Origin: FEN-1350 sp964386005
GTDB taxonomy: Bacteria > Planctomycetota > Phycisphaerae > Sedimentisphaerales > Anaerohalosphaeraceae
Assembly: GCA_964386005.1 (NCBI GenBank)
Contig: CAYLSB010000011.1
Coordinates: 16,852-80,851, forward strand
Direction of reading: 5' to 3'
Length of the DNA: 64,000 nt
Part shown: piece after piece, positions 35,740-45,464 of the stretch
How positions within the stretch are numbered: the first letter of the stretch is position 1
How the letters are laid out: the number at the start of each line of letters is the position of its first letter
The notes under the pieces: generated by a model
Told to the model about the DNA's origin: nothing
The model's database searches: none
Seen by the model: only the letters and a program-made list of their open reading frames with translations
Position numbers and translations under genes: made by a program

Positions 35740-38700
35740 ATGAATAGGAAGCTGTGGTTGTGTTTGTCCCTGGTGGTGATGTTGTCACCGGCGGCGATGG
35801 CGATCATCGCCGGATTCAACGCCGACATCCACATGGACATTCCGGGGGCGGTCGCCAACGATTTTCACATTGAAGGCAAAATTAAATCGGGACCGGTCGG
35901 GGGTAACTGGTCGAAGCCCCCGGTTTTGGTCGGTCACATCGACGACAAGTTCACCAACTTCGTCGTTTCGATTGACCAGGATCCGACCAGCCCCGATCAA
36001 AATGAATTTCATTTTAAGGCCGACTGGTCGGGCGCCATGTACAAGTATTGCGAAATTCTGCATCTTGGATTATTTATAGATCTGGAATGTCATAATCTTG
36101 TGGTCGAACTGGTCGGCTGGTGGACCTTCAACGGCCAGCGTCTGGGGGGCCTCAACGGCGGAGCCATCCCCATCGTGGGATTCGATGTCCAGGATCAGCG
36201 CGAGCAGGGTCCCCAGCGGTTGCGCATCCTGAATGATTCACAACGGGGCGGTGGCGGCGGAGGCGGCGCGATCGGTATTCCGCTGAGAATCATGGAGATG
36301 GGCGTGGTATCGATGTCGCGCCAGGCCGCTCTGGAAATGTTCGGAGGATCGCTGGAAAACATCTTCTCCGAACTGCGCCTCGGCGGTTTGCAGGAACAAT
36401 TACCGTGGATCCCCATTGCCAATGACCGCGGCCCACTCAATCCGGAAAACCCTCAATCGTTCCCTGCGGAAAGCTTTTTCGACATCTTCCTCGAACTGAA
36501 TATGCCCGGCCAAGGCCCTCTGTTCCCCGTCGAACCGGCCCCGATACCGGAAGCGGGAATTTTCATCACTCGTATTCTGACCCAGTTTGAGAACAATGCC
36601 GGCGAACCGGATTTCCGTTATGTCTGGCACCTGCACGAGGCCCACGGTCCCGTCGAGCCGATGGGCGATCTCGGCGACGCGCCCGACAGTTCCAACAGTT
36701 TCGGCGTTCCAATGACGGCGTATCCCGTTCCGGGTCCGGGGGTGATTCCGGCCAATTTCCCGACGGTCTATGGCGCCGGATCGCCCCCGTGGGGACCGAT
36801 TCACTTCCAGCCGGGGGCGGTGGCTCATTTGGGGCCGATGTTCAGCGGCGAACAGGAGGCCGATATCGGTCCGGACATGGACGGCCCCAATAACATTCTC
36901 CCTCCGCCGGATCAGGCGAATATGGATGGTTTTGATGATTGTCTGCCCGGGCCGATCCAATTGAATTGGTGTCAGCTAAATCAATTCACCTATCTGGTCA
37001 ATATGATCAATCCGCAGGCGGCGCCGATGTTCGTCAACGTCTGGTTCGACTGGAACAGCGACGGTGACTGGGACGACACGCTGCAATGTCCCGTCGGAAT
37101 ACCGGTTCCCGAGTGGGCGGTCCAGAATCAGCCGATTCTGTTGCCGCCCGGCTTGCATGCGGTGACGACGCCGCCATTCCGAGCCTGGTGGCTGCTTGGA
37201 CCGTATGACCATCCGCTGGGGCAAGTGTGGATGCGGATTACGCTATCCGAACAGCAATGGATTCCGCCGATGCCTCCGTTCCTTCCGGGGTATGGCGGTT
37301 CCGGTCCGCAAGGCGGATATAGGTTCGGGGAGACGGAGGATTATCTGGTAGCCGTTCAGGGCGGGCCGGATTTGGATTGGGGCGACGCGCCGGATACGGC
37401 AGCGGCGCCGGGTTATCCAACGTTGGCGGTCAACAATGGTGCATTTCATATCATGTCCAATCTGCGAATGGGGATCAACATCGACGCCGAACCGGACGGC
37501 CAGCCGAATGGCGCCGCAACCGGCGACGATCTCGGCGGCATCGATGACGAAGACGGCGTGGGCACTGGTACGCTGGCCGCGGGATTTCCGGCCGTTATCC
37601 CCGTAGCCACCAACGGGGCCGGGTTCTTGCAAGCGTGGATCGACTTCAACAGCAACAACAGTTGGGGCGATCCGGGTGAGCAGATCGCTTCCGATTTGGT
37701 CATTCCCGGTCCCGGAGCGCATCTGGTCAACTTCACGGTCCCGGCCAACGCCGTCGGAAAGAAGTATGCGCGGTTCCGATTCAGCACGCAGCGGGGTCTG
37801 CCGTTCTGGGGCATGGCGATGGACGGCGAAGTGGAAGATTATCTCCTCGAAATCATCAAACCCGCGATCGAGGTCGACCTCTATAACGATGTTTCCGGCG
37901 AAGTCGAGCTGACCCGTCCTGACGGGACGGTCCAACCGATCCCGATCAGCGGATCGGCCACGACGAATGTGTATTTCGAAGGAATCAGTCAGGGTGACGC
38001 TCTCGACGACGACGGGGATGCTCTTGACGAGGTCAAGACCGAAATGGTCGCCCTGAATCTTTCGGGGTCTTCTCCAATGGGGCCGTTCACCATCAAGCTC
38101 GATACCACAATGGTTTCCGCCGGTGAAATGGAAGAAACGGCCAACACCACCGTCGGTCGTCTCGATGTGCCGCCGTTTGCCGGTACGGGGACCATCGATA
38201 GTTTCTTTGATATTTATGTCGACATTGATGTAAATGGAACCAAGATGACCCCGGCCAATCCGCTGCGCGTTCGCGGGAATTTGACACACAAACCTGCGGC
38301 GCCATGCGATCTTCTCATAGGACAGAACACCGTACCCTTGCTGGATCCCACGGGACAGCCGACGGGATTTCTCATCAAGTTGTCCGAACTGACGCTGGTT
38401 CGCTGCCGGATGGACTGGGGCGATGCGCCCGACTCGGCCGCGATCATCGGATATCCAACGTTGGCGATCAACAATGGCGCCAGACATGAAATCGATCCGG
38501 CCGTCTTCCTGGGCAACCTGATCGATCCGGAGCGCAACGGCCAGCCGAATGCCAACGCCACCGGCGATGACCTGGCCAAGCTGGACGATGAGGACGGCGT
38601 CAAGTTTCTGACCTGGCCTCTGGTTCCGGGCAAGTGGGCCAAGATCGAAGTCAAGGCCTCGGTGGCCGGCCTATTGTATGGTTGGTTTGATTTCAACGCC

Positions 38701-39714
38701 GACGGATCCTGGGCGCAGCCGGGTGATCAGGTCTTCAACGCCAAGCCGCTGGTTGCGGGGATTCAGACGCTGCCCTTCTTTGTACCGATCACGGCCAAGC
38801 CGAACAGCGCAAGCTTCGCGCGATTCCGTTTCACGCGAAGTACCGTGGCTCTTCGCTATGACGGGTACGCGGAAAACGGCGAAGTGGAAGATTACCAGAT
38901 CATGATCGGCGAGAATTGCGGCATCAAATGGGTCCAGAGACCGGATCTTACGCCGAACGGCATCGACATTCGGGTGGATAACAGCGACGGCGTCATGCGA
39001 ACTCTGGCCGATGATTTCCTGTGCACCAGCGTCGATAAGATTACCGACGTTCATCTGTGGGGATCCAAACTCAAGGACAGACCCATCGGCAAACCGCCCA
39101 TGATCAGGAAAATCCACCTGAGCATCCACAGCGATGATCCGGTCGGGCCGGGCGGAACCGATCCGCAGAATGAGTGGTCCAAGCCGGATAAACTGCTGTG
39201 GGAGATGGATTTCTTCGAAGGCGATTTCACGATGGCCCTTGCGGCCGACGTCGAAGACGGCGAGTACTGGTGGGATCCCGCCCGTGAAGTTCTGATCCCG
39301 GGCGGAGACACCGAAGTCTGGCGGATCGATATCAAGATCCATCCGGAGAAGGCCTTCCTGCAGGAAGGATCGAAGGAAAAGCCCATCGTGTACTGGCTGG
39401 ATGTGAGAGCGGAGATGGTCGAGGATCCGACGGGAGAGCCGTACACCTTCGGCTGGAAGACCCGAAGATGGCCGGATCACTTTAACGACGACGCCGTGAT
39501 CGCCCTGGGCAGCGAGTTGCCGATGTTCTGGCACGAACTGCGCTATCCACCGCAACATCCGTATTTCCAGAGCGACTCTAACAGCATTGACATGGCGTTC
39601 GCGATCACCGCCCGGGAATTCTGTTGCGGCTCGGCGGATTTGAATTGCGACGGCGTGGTGGATCTGCTCGACTTTGCCCTCTTCGCGTCGCAGTGGCTGC
39701 AGGTCGCTCCCTGA
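35740..39714 (+). CDS. Giant secreted GEVED-domain protein with C-terminal dockerin-like tail
   Basis: The product has 1324 residues. ATG 35740 follows TTGGAGG at a spacing of nine and begins a clean signal peptide (MNRKLWLCLSLVVMLSPAAM). The protein carries three GEVED units, each opening with a GDAPD block (DWGDAPDTAAAPGYPTLAVN, DWGDAPDSAAIIGYPTLAIN) and closing with GE(T/V)EDY. Between units two and three lies a separate beta-rich domain (IEVDLYNDVSGEVELTRPDG). The C-terminal region has a carbohydrate-binding-like stretch and ends in DLNCDGVVDLLDFALFASQW, a single dockerin calcium loop. Probably a cell-surface or extracellular matrix protein. A terminator follows at 39786-39815. Confidence 0.87.
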   Translation: MNRKLWLCLSLVVMLSPAAMAIIAGFNADIHMDIPGAVANDFHIEGKIKSGPVGGNWSKPPVLVGHIDDKFTNFVVSIDQDPTSPDQNEFHFKADWSGAMYKYCEILHLGLFIDLECHNLVVELVGWWTFNGQRLGGLNGGAIPIVGFDVQDQREQGPQRLRILNDSQRGGGGGGGAIGIPLRIMEMGVVSMSRQAALEMFGGSLENIFSELRLGGLQEQLPWIPIANDRGPLNPENPQSFPAESFFDIFLELNMPGQGPLFPVEPAPIPEAGIFITRILTQFENNAGEPDFRYVWHLHEAHGPVEPMGDLGDAPDSSNSFGVPMTAYPVPGPGVIPANFPTVYGAGSPPWGPIHFQPGAVAHLGPMFSGEQEADIGPDMDGPNNILPPPDQANMDGFDDCLPGPIQLNWCQLNQFTYLVNMINPQAAPMFVNVWFDWNSDGDWDDTLQCPVGIPVPEWAVQNQPILLPPGLHAVTTPPFRAWWLLGPYDHPLGQVWMRITLSEQQWIPPMPPFLPGYGGSGPQGGYRFGETEDYLVAVQGGPDLDWGDAPDTAAAPGYPTLAVNNGAFHIMSNLRMGINIDAEPDGQPNGAATGDDLGGIDDEDGVGTGTLAAGFPAVIPVATNGAGFLQAWIDFNSNNSWGDPGEQIASDLVIPGPGAHLVNFTVPANAVGKKYARFRFSTQRGLPFWGMAMDGEVEDYLLEIIKPAIEVDLYNDVSGEVELTRPDGTVQPIPISGSATTNVYFEGISQGDALDDDGDALDEVKTEMVALNLSGSSPMGPFTIKLDTTMVSAGEMEETANTTVGRLDVPPFAGTGTIDSFFDIYVDIDVNGTKMTPANPLRVRGNLTHKPAAPCDLLIGQNTVPLLDPTGQPTGFLIKLSELTLVRCRMDWGDAPDSAAIIGYPTLAINNGARHEIDPAVFLGNLIDPERNGQPNANATGDDLAKLDDEDGVKFLTWPLVPGKWAKIEVKASVAGLLYGWFDFNADGSWAQPGDQVFNAKPLVAGIQTLPFFVPITAKPNSASFARFRFTRSTVALRYDGYAENGEVEDYQIMIGENCGIKWVQRPDLTPNGIDIRVDNSDGVMRTLADDFLCTSVDKITDVHLWGSKLKDRPIGKPPMIRKIHLSIHSDDPVGPGGTDPQNEWSKPDKLLWEMDFFEGDFTMALAADVEDGEYWWDPAREVLIPGGDTEVWRIDIKIHPEKAFLQEGSKEKPIVYWLDVRAEMVEDPTGEPYTFGWKTRRWPDHFNDDAVIALGSELPMFWHELRYPPQHPYFQSDSNSIDMAFAITAREFCCGSADLNCDGVVDLLDFALFASQWLQVAP

Positions 39715-40021
39715 GGCGCGGGATTCGGAGTCTGAACGCGGAATAAAATAGGTATTTTGGATTATGAATATTATGTATGATGGGTGGGGGCACGGTTTTT
39801 CACGGCCGTGCCCCCGCCTTCGTTGATTCGATATCGTCGGCAACCAAGCATCGGAACGGGAGATCGACTCCGGGGAAACCGGATAGCCACCCAGTCGAGA
39901 TTCACGCCGGATGAGACCGGCGGGAAAATGAAGGAAGATCATTTGACTTGGAAATGGAATCGGTCGAGATCATCACGGCCGATTGAGAATGGACGCAGTA
40001 ACATTACGAAAGGAGATGTGT
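39715..40021 (+). other. Intergenic region, 307 bases
   Basis: It contains the terminator at 39786-39815 and the ribosome binding site AAAGGAG before 40022. No convincing promoter pair or gene was seen. Confidence 0.5.
39786..39815 (+). terminator. Terminator of the GEVED gene
   Basis: GGGGGCACGG (39786-39795) pairs perfectly with CCGTGCCCCC (39806-39815) across a 10-nt loop containing TTTTT. No downstream U-tract. Confidence 0.65.
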
Positions 40022-42994
40022 ATGAACACGCGATGGATGATGAAAGGAATGTTCTTTTTATTGTTGGCGGGGATGGTATCGGCCGTAACGCGGACGGTCG
40101 ATGACGATGGAGGGGCCGATTTTATGACGATTCAGCCGGCGATCAACGCTTCATCGGCCGGGGATACGGTGTATGTCATGCCGGGAACCTACAATGGGCC
40201 GATCGTGATGAAGGGCGGCGTCAATCTGCTGGGATACGGACCGCATGTGACAACCATCACCGGAAACAACACGACCCATCACGTTGTCAGCTTCGACAGC
40301 CCGATCGCGACGATCCTGTCGGGATTTCGGATCATCAACTCGCGAAAATCGGGAGCGGGATTGAGCTGGGACTGGGGCGGCGTATATATTGAAAGCGGCC
40401 CCCTGACCGTTCGGAATAACATTATCGAGCAAAACCACGCCGGAATTGCCGTTTTGGACGGGAATCCCAACCTGATCAACAACACGATCGTGAACAACAC
40501 CAACGGCGTGATTTTTGCCGGCCCTTCGGGGCACTATACACCGACGTACATTGTCGCATTTATCTACTATAAGGACGATTCGGAGGCCAAGGACTACGCA
40601 CGGCTCTTGAAGGGAACGGGAATATCGCTGAGCGCCATACCCATGGCCGAATTGCCGGATATTTCGCTGTCTCCTTTCCGAGTGCTCCTTATCGGTCGGG
40701 ATACCGGCGCCCACGGGGAATGGGGCACGGCGGCGATGGTTTCGAATATCCAGAAATCCGGCGTCCCCGTTCTCGGACTCGGCGAGGGCGGCGCTTCGCT
40801 CTTTGAGCAGATGGGGTTGTCCATCAATTGGGGCCATGCCTGGTACGCGAACAACGCGGGGATTTATGTCATGGATCTTGACCACAGGATTTTCATGACG
40901 CCCAATGACATCCCGATACCCAAGAGCCGCCAGTTACAACTCTATGAACGGCCCGTCTCCGTTCTGGAAGAGAATGGTCCATCCCTGTCGCGCGCGGCGA
41001 TTCGGCTGGGTCGTTCGCCGGAGGATAACGACCACTACTCTCTGGTTCAGGAGCAGAAATGCATGATCTGGGGATTTGAGGGTTCCCCGGCGATGCTCAC
41101 CCGGACGGGAGCGGACTTGTTCGTCAATGTGATCGCCCATCTGGGAAGTCGGTGTTATCCGAATCTTCCGGATCCGGTGATTCAGGCGACGGGCTCGGAA
41201 CCGGGCACTCCGGGATACACGCGGTATATGTTCCGCGTGACGAATTGGTATGCGTATCCGGATGAAATCTTTGAAGCGGCTCCTGACCTTCCGCCGTGCG
41301 GTCTCAATGAAAATGCATCGCGAACGTGGGTGGATATCTTCAACGCCGTGAATCATGAACGGGTGTATGGATTCTGCGCGCTCGACGAGGCGCACGATCT
41401 TCATGATCGCTTATCCGTGTCTTTTCCGACAGGCGAGACCCCTCCGCCGGTATATATCAAACTGATCGATCGCCGGTGCGACACGACACTCACCTCCAAC
41501 GCGATCTCCCTGCGGGACGAGGCGTACTTCACCCATACGATCCTGAACAACATCATCGCCAGCAACACCACCGGAATCTTCTACTATAACTTCCAAAACG
41601 ACGGACAGATCCTGTATAACGATGTCTGGAACAACTCCTTCCGTAACTATCACAACAATACGGGCGGGGCGACCTTCGTGCCGTATCCCGGCACGGGCGA
41701 AATCTCGGCCGATCCTTTGTTTGCCGACGCGGTGTATCGGCTGACAAATGAAAGTCCGTGCAAAGACACGGGCCATCCATCCGTCATCTACAAAGATCCC
41801 GACGAAAGCCGCAATGACATGGGCGCCTACGGCGGACCTTTATCCACCGGACAGGGCGAGCATTCCGGCAGCGGATTTATCTTCACGACAGTCGGCAATA
41901 TCCCGACTTCGGAAATCGTGCAGAATATTGCAATGCCCACTCTCGGCCTGGCGGATGTCGATGCGACCACGGCCGGGGCCCTGGGAATCCATGCCTATCG
42001 TGATGCGCCTTTCGGTTCCAGTTTATACATCCGCGGCCTGTTTGGCGATGTGGATATCGCCAATGGCGTACGCTACTATCAAATCCTTCTGGGTGCATGG
42101 GATGGCGATACTCCCCCCGACGAGGATACCGGATATACGGCCCTGACGGACGCGCTGTACAAAGTGAAATACACTCCCCTCGGCGATGGAACCGTGAAGA
42201 CGGAACTGGTGAATCTTGGAGCCAAGACGATTAAGGGTGTTCCGAATTGTTATGAGCTTACCTATAACGGCTGGTGGTCGAATCTGGACCTGCGAGTCAT
42301 TTGGAATACGACGGTTGTTCCCAATGGCAAGTACACGCTCAAGTGCCGGGCGTATCGCGATCATCCGATATTTCCGGGGTTTTTGCAGCCGTATTTTCCG
42401 ATGCCCAACGACCTGGATCATCTGACGCTGATGGTAAATAACACCTACTGCACGGCAACGATCAACAAGGTGATGTATGATCCTTCGAATCCGAATTATA
42501 TCCCCGCGGAAGACGGCGAGATTCCGGAATGCGGGATGATCGACCTGATGAGCAACACCGAAAATCTTCGATTCAACATTACGGCCCATCATCCGGACGG
42601 GTATATGCGATATTGGATATTGGATGCCCTGTATGGCAAGAATCAGTACGCCGGCGTCATCGCCCAGTCGAGCTATCCGGGTGTGGTTCCGCCGAACAAC
42701 TGGCCGGGCGTGGTGAATACCGAGTTCGATTCCGAGGACGGTTCTCTGGTTCCGTGGCAGAATTGCGCGTATCAATTCCGCCTGCGGGCGTACAGCCGGA
42801 TCACCAACGGTTTCGATTATTTCTATTCAGAGCCCTACGCCGATTCGTTCAGCGACCACTACTATATCAAGGTCGGCGATTGCGCGTGGTGTAACGGCGC
42901 GGACATCAATCGCAGCGGTAAAGTCGATCTGGCGGACTTCGCGCGTCTGGCGGCGGAGTGGCTGCGGGAGTGCGGGCCGGTCTGCGAATTCTGA
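40022..42994 (+). CDS. Secreted right-handed beta-helix protein with dockerin-like tail
   Basis: The product has 990 residues. ATG 40022 follows AAAGGAG and begins a signal peptide (MNTRWMMKGMFFLLLAGMVS). Residues about 25-200 show pectate-lyase-like coils (TVDDDGGADFMTIQPAINAS, GDTVYVMPGTYNGPIVMKGG, LINNTIVNNTNGVIFAG). A middle domain of about 230 residues (AFIYYKDDSEAKDYARLLKG ... LGEGGASLFEQMG) looks like an inserted globular domain, after which coils resume (LNNIIASNTTGIFYYNF). The C-terminus ends in DINRSGKVDLADFARLAAEW. Probably a polysaccharide-active or binding protein; no catalytic residues can be named. Confidence 0.85.
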   Translation: MNTRWMMKGMFFLLLAGMVSAVTRTVDDDGGADFMTIQPAINASSAGDTVYVMPGTYNGPIVMKGGVNLLGYGPHVTTITGNNTTHHVVSFDSPIATILSGFRIINSRKSGAGLSWDWGGVYIESGPLTVRNNIIEQNHAGIAVLDGNPNLINNTIVNNTNGVIFAGPSGHYTPTYIVAFIYYKDDSEAKDYARLLKGTGISLSAIPMAELPDISLSPFRVLLIGRDTGAHGEWGTAAMVSNIQKSGVPVLGLGEGGASLFEQMGLSINWGHAWYANNAGIYVMDLDHRIFMTPNDIPIPKSRQLQLYERPVSVLEENGPSLSRAAIRLGRSPEDNDHYSLVQEQKCMIWGFEGSPAMLTRTGADLFVNVIAHLGSRCYPNLPDPVIQATGSEPGTPGYTRYMFRVTNWYAYPDEIFEAAPDLPPCGLNENASRTWVDIFNAVNHERVYGFCALDEAHDLHDRLSVSFPTGETPPPVYIKLIDRRCDTTLTSNAISLRDEAYFTHTILNNIIASNTTGIFYYNFQNDGQILYNDVWNNSFRNYHNNTGGATFVPYPGTGEISADPLFADAVYRLTNESPCKDTGHPSVIYKDPDESRNDMGAYGGPLSTGQGEHSGSGFIFTTVGNIPTSEIVQNIAMPTLGLADVDATTAGALGIHAYRDAPFGSSLYIRGLFGDVDIANGVRYYQILLGAWDGDTPPDEDTGYTALTDALYKVKYTPLGDGTVKTELVNLGAKTIKGVPNCYELTYNGWWSNLDLRVIWNTTVVPNGKYTLKCRAYRDHPIFPGFLQPYFPMPNDLDHLTLMVNNTYCTATINKVMYDPSNPNYIPAEDGEIPECGMIDLMSNTENLRFNITAHHPDGYMRYWILDALYGKNQYAGVIAQSSYPGVVPPNNWPGVVNTEFDSEDGSLVPWQNCAYQFRLRAYSRITNGFDYFYSEPYADSFSDHYYIKVGDCAWCNGADINRSGKVDLADFARLAAEWLRECGPVCEF

Positions 42995-43005
42995 GTATGT
43001 ATCAT

Positions 43006-43042
43006 CGCTCCGCGGAGGCCCGAGGTCTCCGCGGAGCGTTTT
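43006..43042 (+). terminator. Terminator of the beta-helix gene
   Basis: CGCTCCGCGGAG (43006-43017) pairs with CTCCGCGGAGCG (43027-43038), a perfect 12-bp GC-rich stem followed by TTTT, eleven bases after the stop. Confidence 0.9.
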
Positions 43043-43144
43043 CGATAGAGAGAGGAGAAATGTCCTGCAGGACACCCTCCGAATGTATCAAAGGGCCGCC
43101 GTTCGGAGGGCGCATCGTTTCGGCCCAATAGGAAAGGGAGACGT

Positions 43145-43702
43145 ATGAAAAAGTTTATTGTATTTGGATGCCTCTGTGTGATCGCCACAGGGGCGATGGT
43201 CAACGGCGCGTGGACGTGGTATTATTATAATGGCCACCAGTATGCGTTGACCAATGGAACCGGTGATTGGTGGACGACGGAAGCCGAAGCCGTTTCCGCC
43301 GGCGGGCATTTGGTTACGATGGATGATGCGGCCGAGAACGGGTGGGTCTATTCCACGTTTTCCGCATCGTTAGGAACGTACGGCGCCTGGATCGGCCTGT
43401 ACCAGCCCGATACATCCAATGAACCGGCCGGCGGCTGGGCCTGGATCTCCGGAGACCCGCTGAATTACCTGAACTGGACGGGCGGAGAACCGAACAACAG
43501 CGCGCCCAGCGAGGAGTACGCTCAAGTCGGGTATCCCGCCACGGACGGTACCTGGAATGACTGGGGACCTCAGCGGCCGGATTATCCGTGTAACGGCATT
43601 CCGGGGATTATTGAGGTTGTGGTTCCGGCGCCGGGGGCGTTGCTTCTCGGCAGTCTTGGGCTGGGTCTCGTCGGCTGGCTCCGGCGACGCAATGCGATCT
43701 GA
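43145..43702 (+). CDS. C-type-lectin-like protein with PEP-CTERM sorting tail
   Basis: The product has 185 residues. A signal peptide is followed by a C-type lectin-like domain (WTTEAEAVSAGGHLVTMDDA, AWIGLYQPDTSNEPAGGWAW, NYLNWTGGEPNN, EEYAQVGY). The tail VVPAPGALLLGSLGLGLVGW then LRRR is a PEP-CTERM-type signal: short motif, membrane helix, basic end. It differs from the dockerin-tailed neighbours, so another export/sorting route (exosortase) is implied. GGAAAGGGAG precedes the ATG. Likely binds glycans at the cell surface. Confidence 0.88.
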   Translation: MKKFIVFGCLCVIATGAMVNGAWTWYYYNGHQYALTNGTGDWWTTEAEAVSAGGHLVTMDDAAENGWVYSTFSASLGTYGAWIGLYQPDTSNEPAGGWAWISGDPLNYLNWTGGEPNNSAPSEEYAQVGYPATDGTWNDWGPQRPDYPCNGIPGIIEVVVPAPGALLLGSLGLGLVGWLRRRNAI

Positions 43703-43735
43703 TCACGATTCGCCCGTTACCGGTAAGTGACTATG

Positions 43736-43770
43736 AAGACGGGGATGGACCCAAGGTTCATCCCCGTCTT
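43736..43770 (+). terminator. Terminator of the lectin gene
   Basis: AAGACGGGGATG (43736-43747) pairs perfectly with CATCCCCGTCTT (43759-43770) around an 11-nt loop, 34 bases after the stop. Confidence 0.75.
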
Positions 43771-43804
43771 ATGCGCAGGCAACAAACCGCGTCGAACCAA
43801 TCGG

Positions 43805-43831
43805 AATGAAAATCCAAATCGGCAATTGAAA
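43805..43831. repeat. GAAAAT-type A-rich intergenic repeat
   Basis: ATGAAAATCCAAATCGGC followed by AATTGAAAA resembles the elements at 24091-24114 and 26022-26053. Confidence 0.35.
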
Positions 43832-43886
43832 AACCCCCTCCTTCCGGGTTAGACTATGGCCGCGCGGTTCTCGGAGAGAAAATGGA

Positions 43887-44867
43887 ATGATCCAGACAAC
43901 CATCCTCACCATCGGGATTAGCCCAAGCTGGGATATCGCCTGCTTTGCGCGAGATATCCGGTGGGGCCGTCATCAGAGGATCGATCATCAGACCCTGATC
44001 CCGGCCGGCAAGGCGCTCAACGTATCGCGGGCGCTGGCGACCCTCGGAAGGTCCTCCATCGCCGCAGGGTTGTGGGGAAAAAGCGATATTGTGCAGGCAA
44101 AAGAACTTTTATCGAAGATCTCGCTGATTCGTCCCCGGTTCACGGCCGTTCCCGGTCAGACGCGATATAACATCACCCTCGTGAATACCCGGCGCCATGA
44201 CGAGATGCATCTGCGTTGCCCGAATTCATTGGCCGCGCAGCGATCGATGAACCTCCTGTATGACGATCTTGCCGATCGGGTTCATTCTCGCTGCGTCTGT
44301 GTTTTTTGCGGCGCGATTCCTGACGAAGCCATCGAAGCGAGCATCCGGATGATTCGGCTTTGTCGTCGTCGCGGTGCGAGGGTGGTTGTCGATACGTCCT
44401 CGCCGGCGTTGAAAGCCATCGTGGAGGAAGGCGGTTTATGGCTGATCAAGCCGAATGTGGAGGAATTGTCGGAGTTGGTCGGCGGATCCGTCGCCAATAC
44501 CCATTGCGAAATTCTCAAAGCCGCGCGGCAGTGTACGGATAAGGCCGAAACGGTTCTTGTCAGTCGTGGGAAACGCGGAGCGATGGCAATCTCATCGTCA
44601 ACGGCCTACGCCGGGGAAATCCATGAAAAACGCAAGGCCTTTCATACGGTTGGATGCGGGGATTATCTTCTGGCGGGATTTGTCAACGGTATGACAGACA
44701 CGGAGATCTCTTCCCGCAACCCAAAGCGGAGCCGTATGGATCATCCAATGTGCGGGGCCCTGATTGACGGGATTCGTCTTGCCACACTACGGGCGTGGAA
44801 GGGAGACTTTGTAAAATCCGAATGGAAAAATGCCGATAGTATTCCGGTGGCTATACGAAAACTTTAA
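43887..44867 (+). CDS. PfkB-family sugar kinase (1-phosphofructokinase-like)
   Basis: The product has 326 residues. It has the 1-phosphofructokinase/hexose-kinase pattern: ILTIGISPSWDIACF at the start, PAGKALNVSRALATLG (sugar-binding loop), LIKPNVEELSELVGG in the middle and the PfkB catalytic motif HTVGCGDYLLAGFVNG near residue 259 (anion hole and catalytic Asp). A C-terminal segment (NPKRSRMDHPMCGALIDG) is slightly longer than usual. It phosphorylates fructose-1-phosphate, tagatose-6-phosphate or similar; the substrate is undecided. GGAGAG is about nine bases upstream. It leads a same-strand group with MgtC and three glycosyltransferases. Confidence 0.85.
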   Translation: MIQTTILTIGISPSWDIACFARDIRWGRHQRIDHQTLIPAGKALNVSRALATLGRSSIAAGLWGKSDIVQAKELLSKISLIRPRFTAVPGQTRYNITLVNTRRHDEMHLRCPNSLAAQRSMNLLYDDLADRVHSRCVCVFCGAIPDEAIEASIRMIRLCRRRGARVVVDTSSPALKAIVEEGGLWLIKPNVEELSELVGGSVANTHCEILKAARQCTDKAETVLVSRGKRGAMAISSSTAYAGEIHEKRKAFHTVGCGDYLLAGFVNGMTDTEISSRNPKRSRMDHPMCGALIDGIRLATLRAWKGDFVKSEWKNADSIPVAIRKL

Positions 44868-44901
44868 CCGCCAAAAGGGCATACGGCCGATAATAACGGA
44901 T

Positions 44902-45420
44902 ATGCAGGTACTCGCAGACATATCGAATTTGCCCGGGATCACCGGCGATGAGTTTCTTTCCCTGGTCGTCGCGGTCGGCCTGGGCGGAATTATTGGATTC
45001 GAGCGGGAATGGAATGGAAAACCCGCCGGTCTTCGAACCAATATCCTGATCTGTCTGGGGGCCACGTTGCTGACCATGGTCGGCAGGCGACTGGCTCCGG
45101 ATACGGATGGCGCTACCCGCGTCGTGCAGGGGATCGTGACCGGCATCGGTTTTCTTGGCGCCGGCGCGATTATTCAGGCGGGCGACGGAATCCACGGGCG
45201 TACCACGGCGGCGAGTATCTGGCTGGTAACCAGCATCGGCGTGGCGTGCGGGGCGGGATTGTATGTGTTGGCCGCGCTGGTTACCGCGATGATGTTGCTG
45301 ACTTTGCTTGGATTGTTGCCGATCACACGAGGTATCCGAAAACGTCGTGACCGCATCCTGCGGGAGACGGGCAACGGACGGGCGAACGGCATATCCAAAA
45401 CCATCGAACCATCTCAATGA
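44902..45420 (+). CDS. MgtC/SapB-family membrane protein
   Basis: From ATG 44902 the product has 172 residues. A start at 44830 would overlap the kinase by 38 bases and add an unusual basic leader. The signature block is FLSLVVAVGLGGIIGFEREW, GLRTNILICLGATLLTMVG and GIGFLGAGAIIQAGDGIHGR, followed by TTAASIWLVTSIGVACGAGL, giving four or five membrane helices. MgtC relatives are linked to magnesium homeostasis and inhibition of F-ATPase in pathogens; in free-living bacteria the role is less clear. Start choice is uncertain. Confidence 0.88.
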   Translation: MQVLADISNLPGITGDEFLSLVVAVGLGGIIGFEREWNGKPAGLRTNILICLGATLLTMVGRRLAPDTDGATRVVQGIVTGIGFLGAGAIIQAGDGIHGRTTAASIWLVTSIGVACGAGLYVLAALVTAMMLLTLLGLLPITRGIRKRRDRILRETGNGRANGISKTIEPSQ

Positions 45421-45464
45421 GGATTCCCGGATGAATTCCCAGGCCCATCACGGACGACAGGCCC

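Noticed and set aside
37243..38487. 414-residue minus-strand frame
   Set aside because: Antisense to the GEVED gene.
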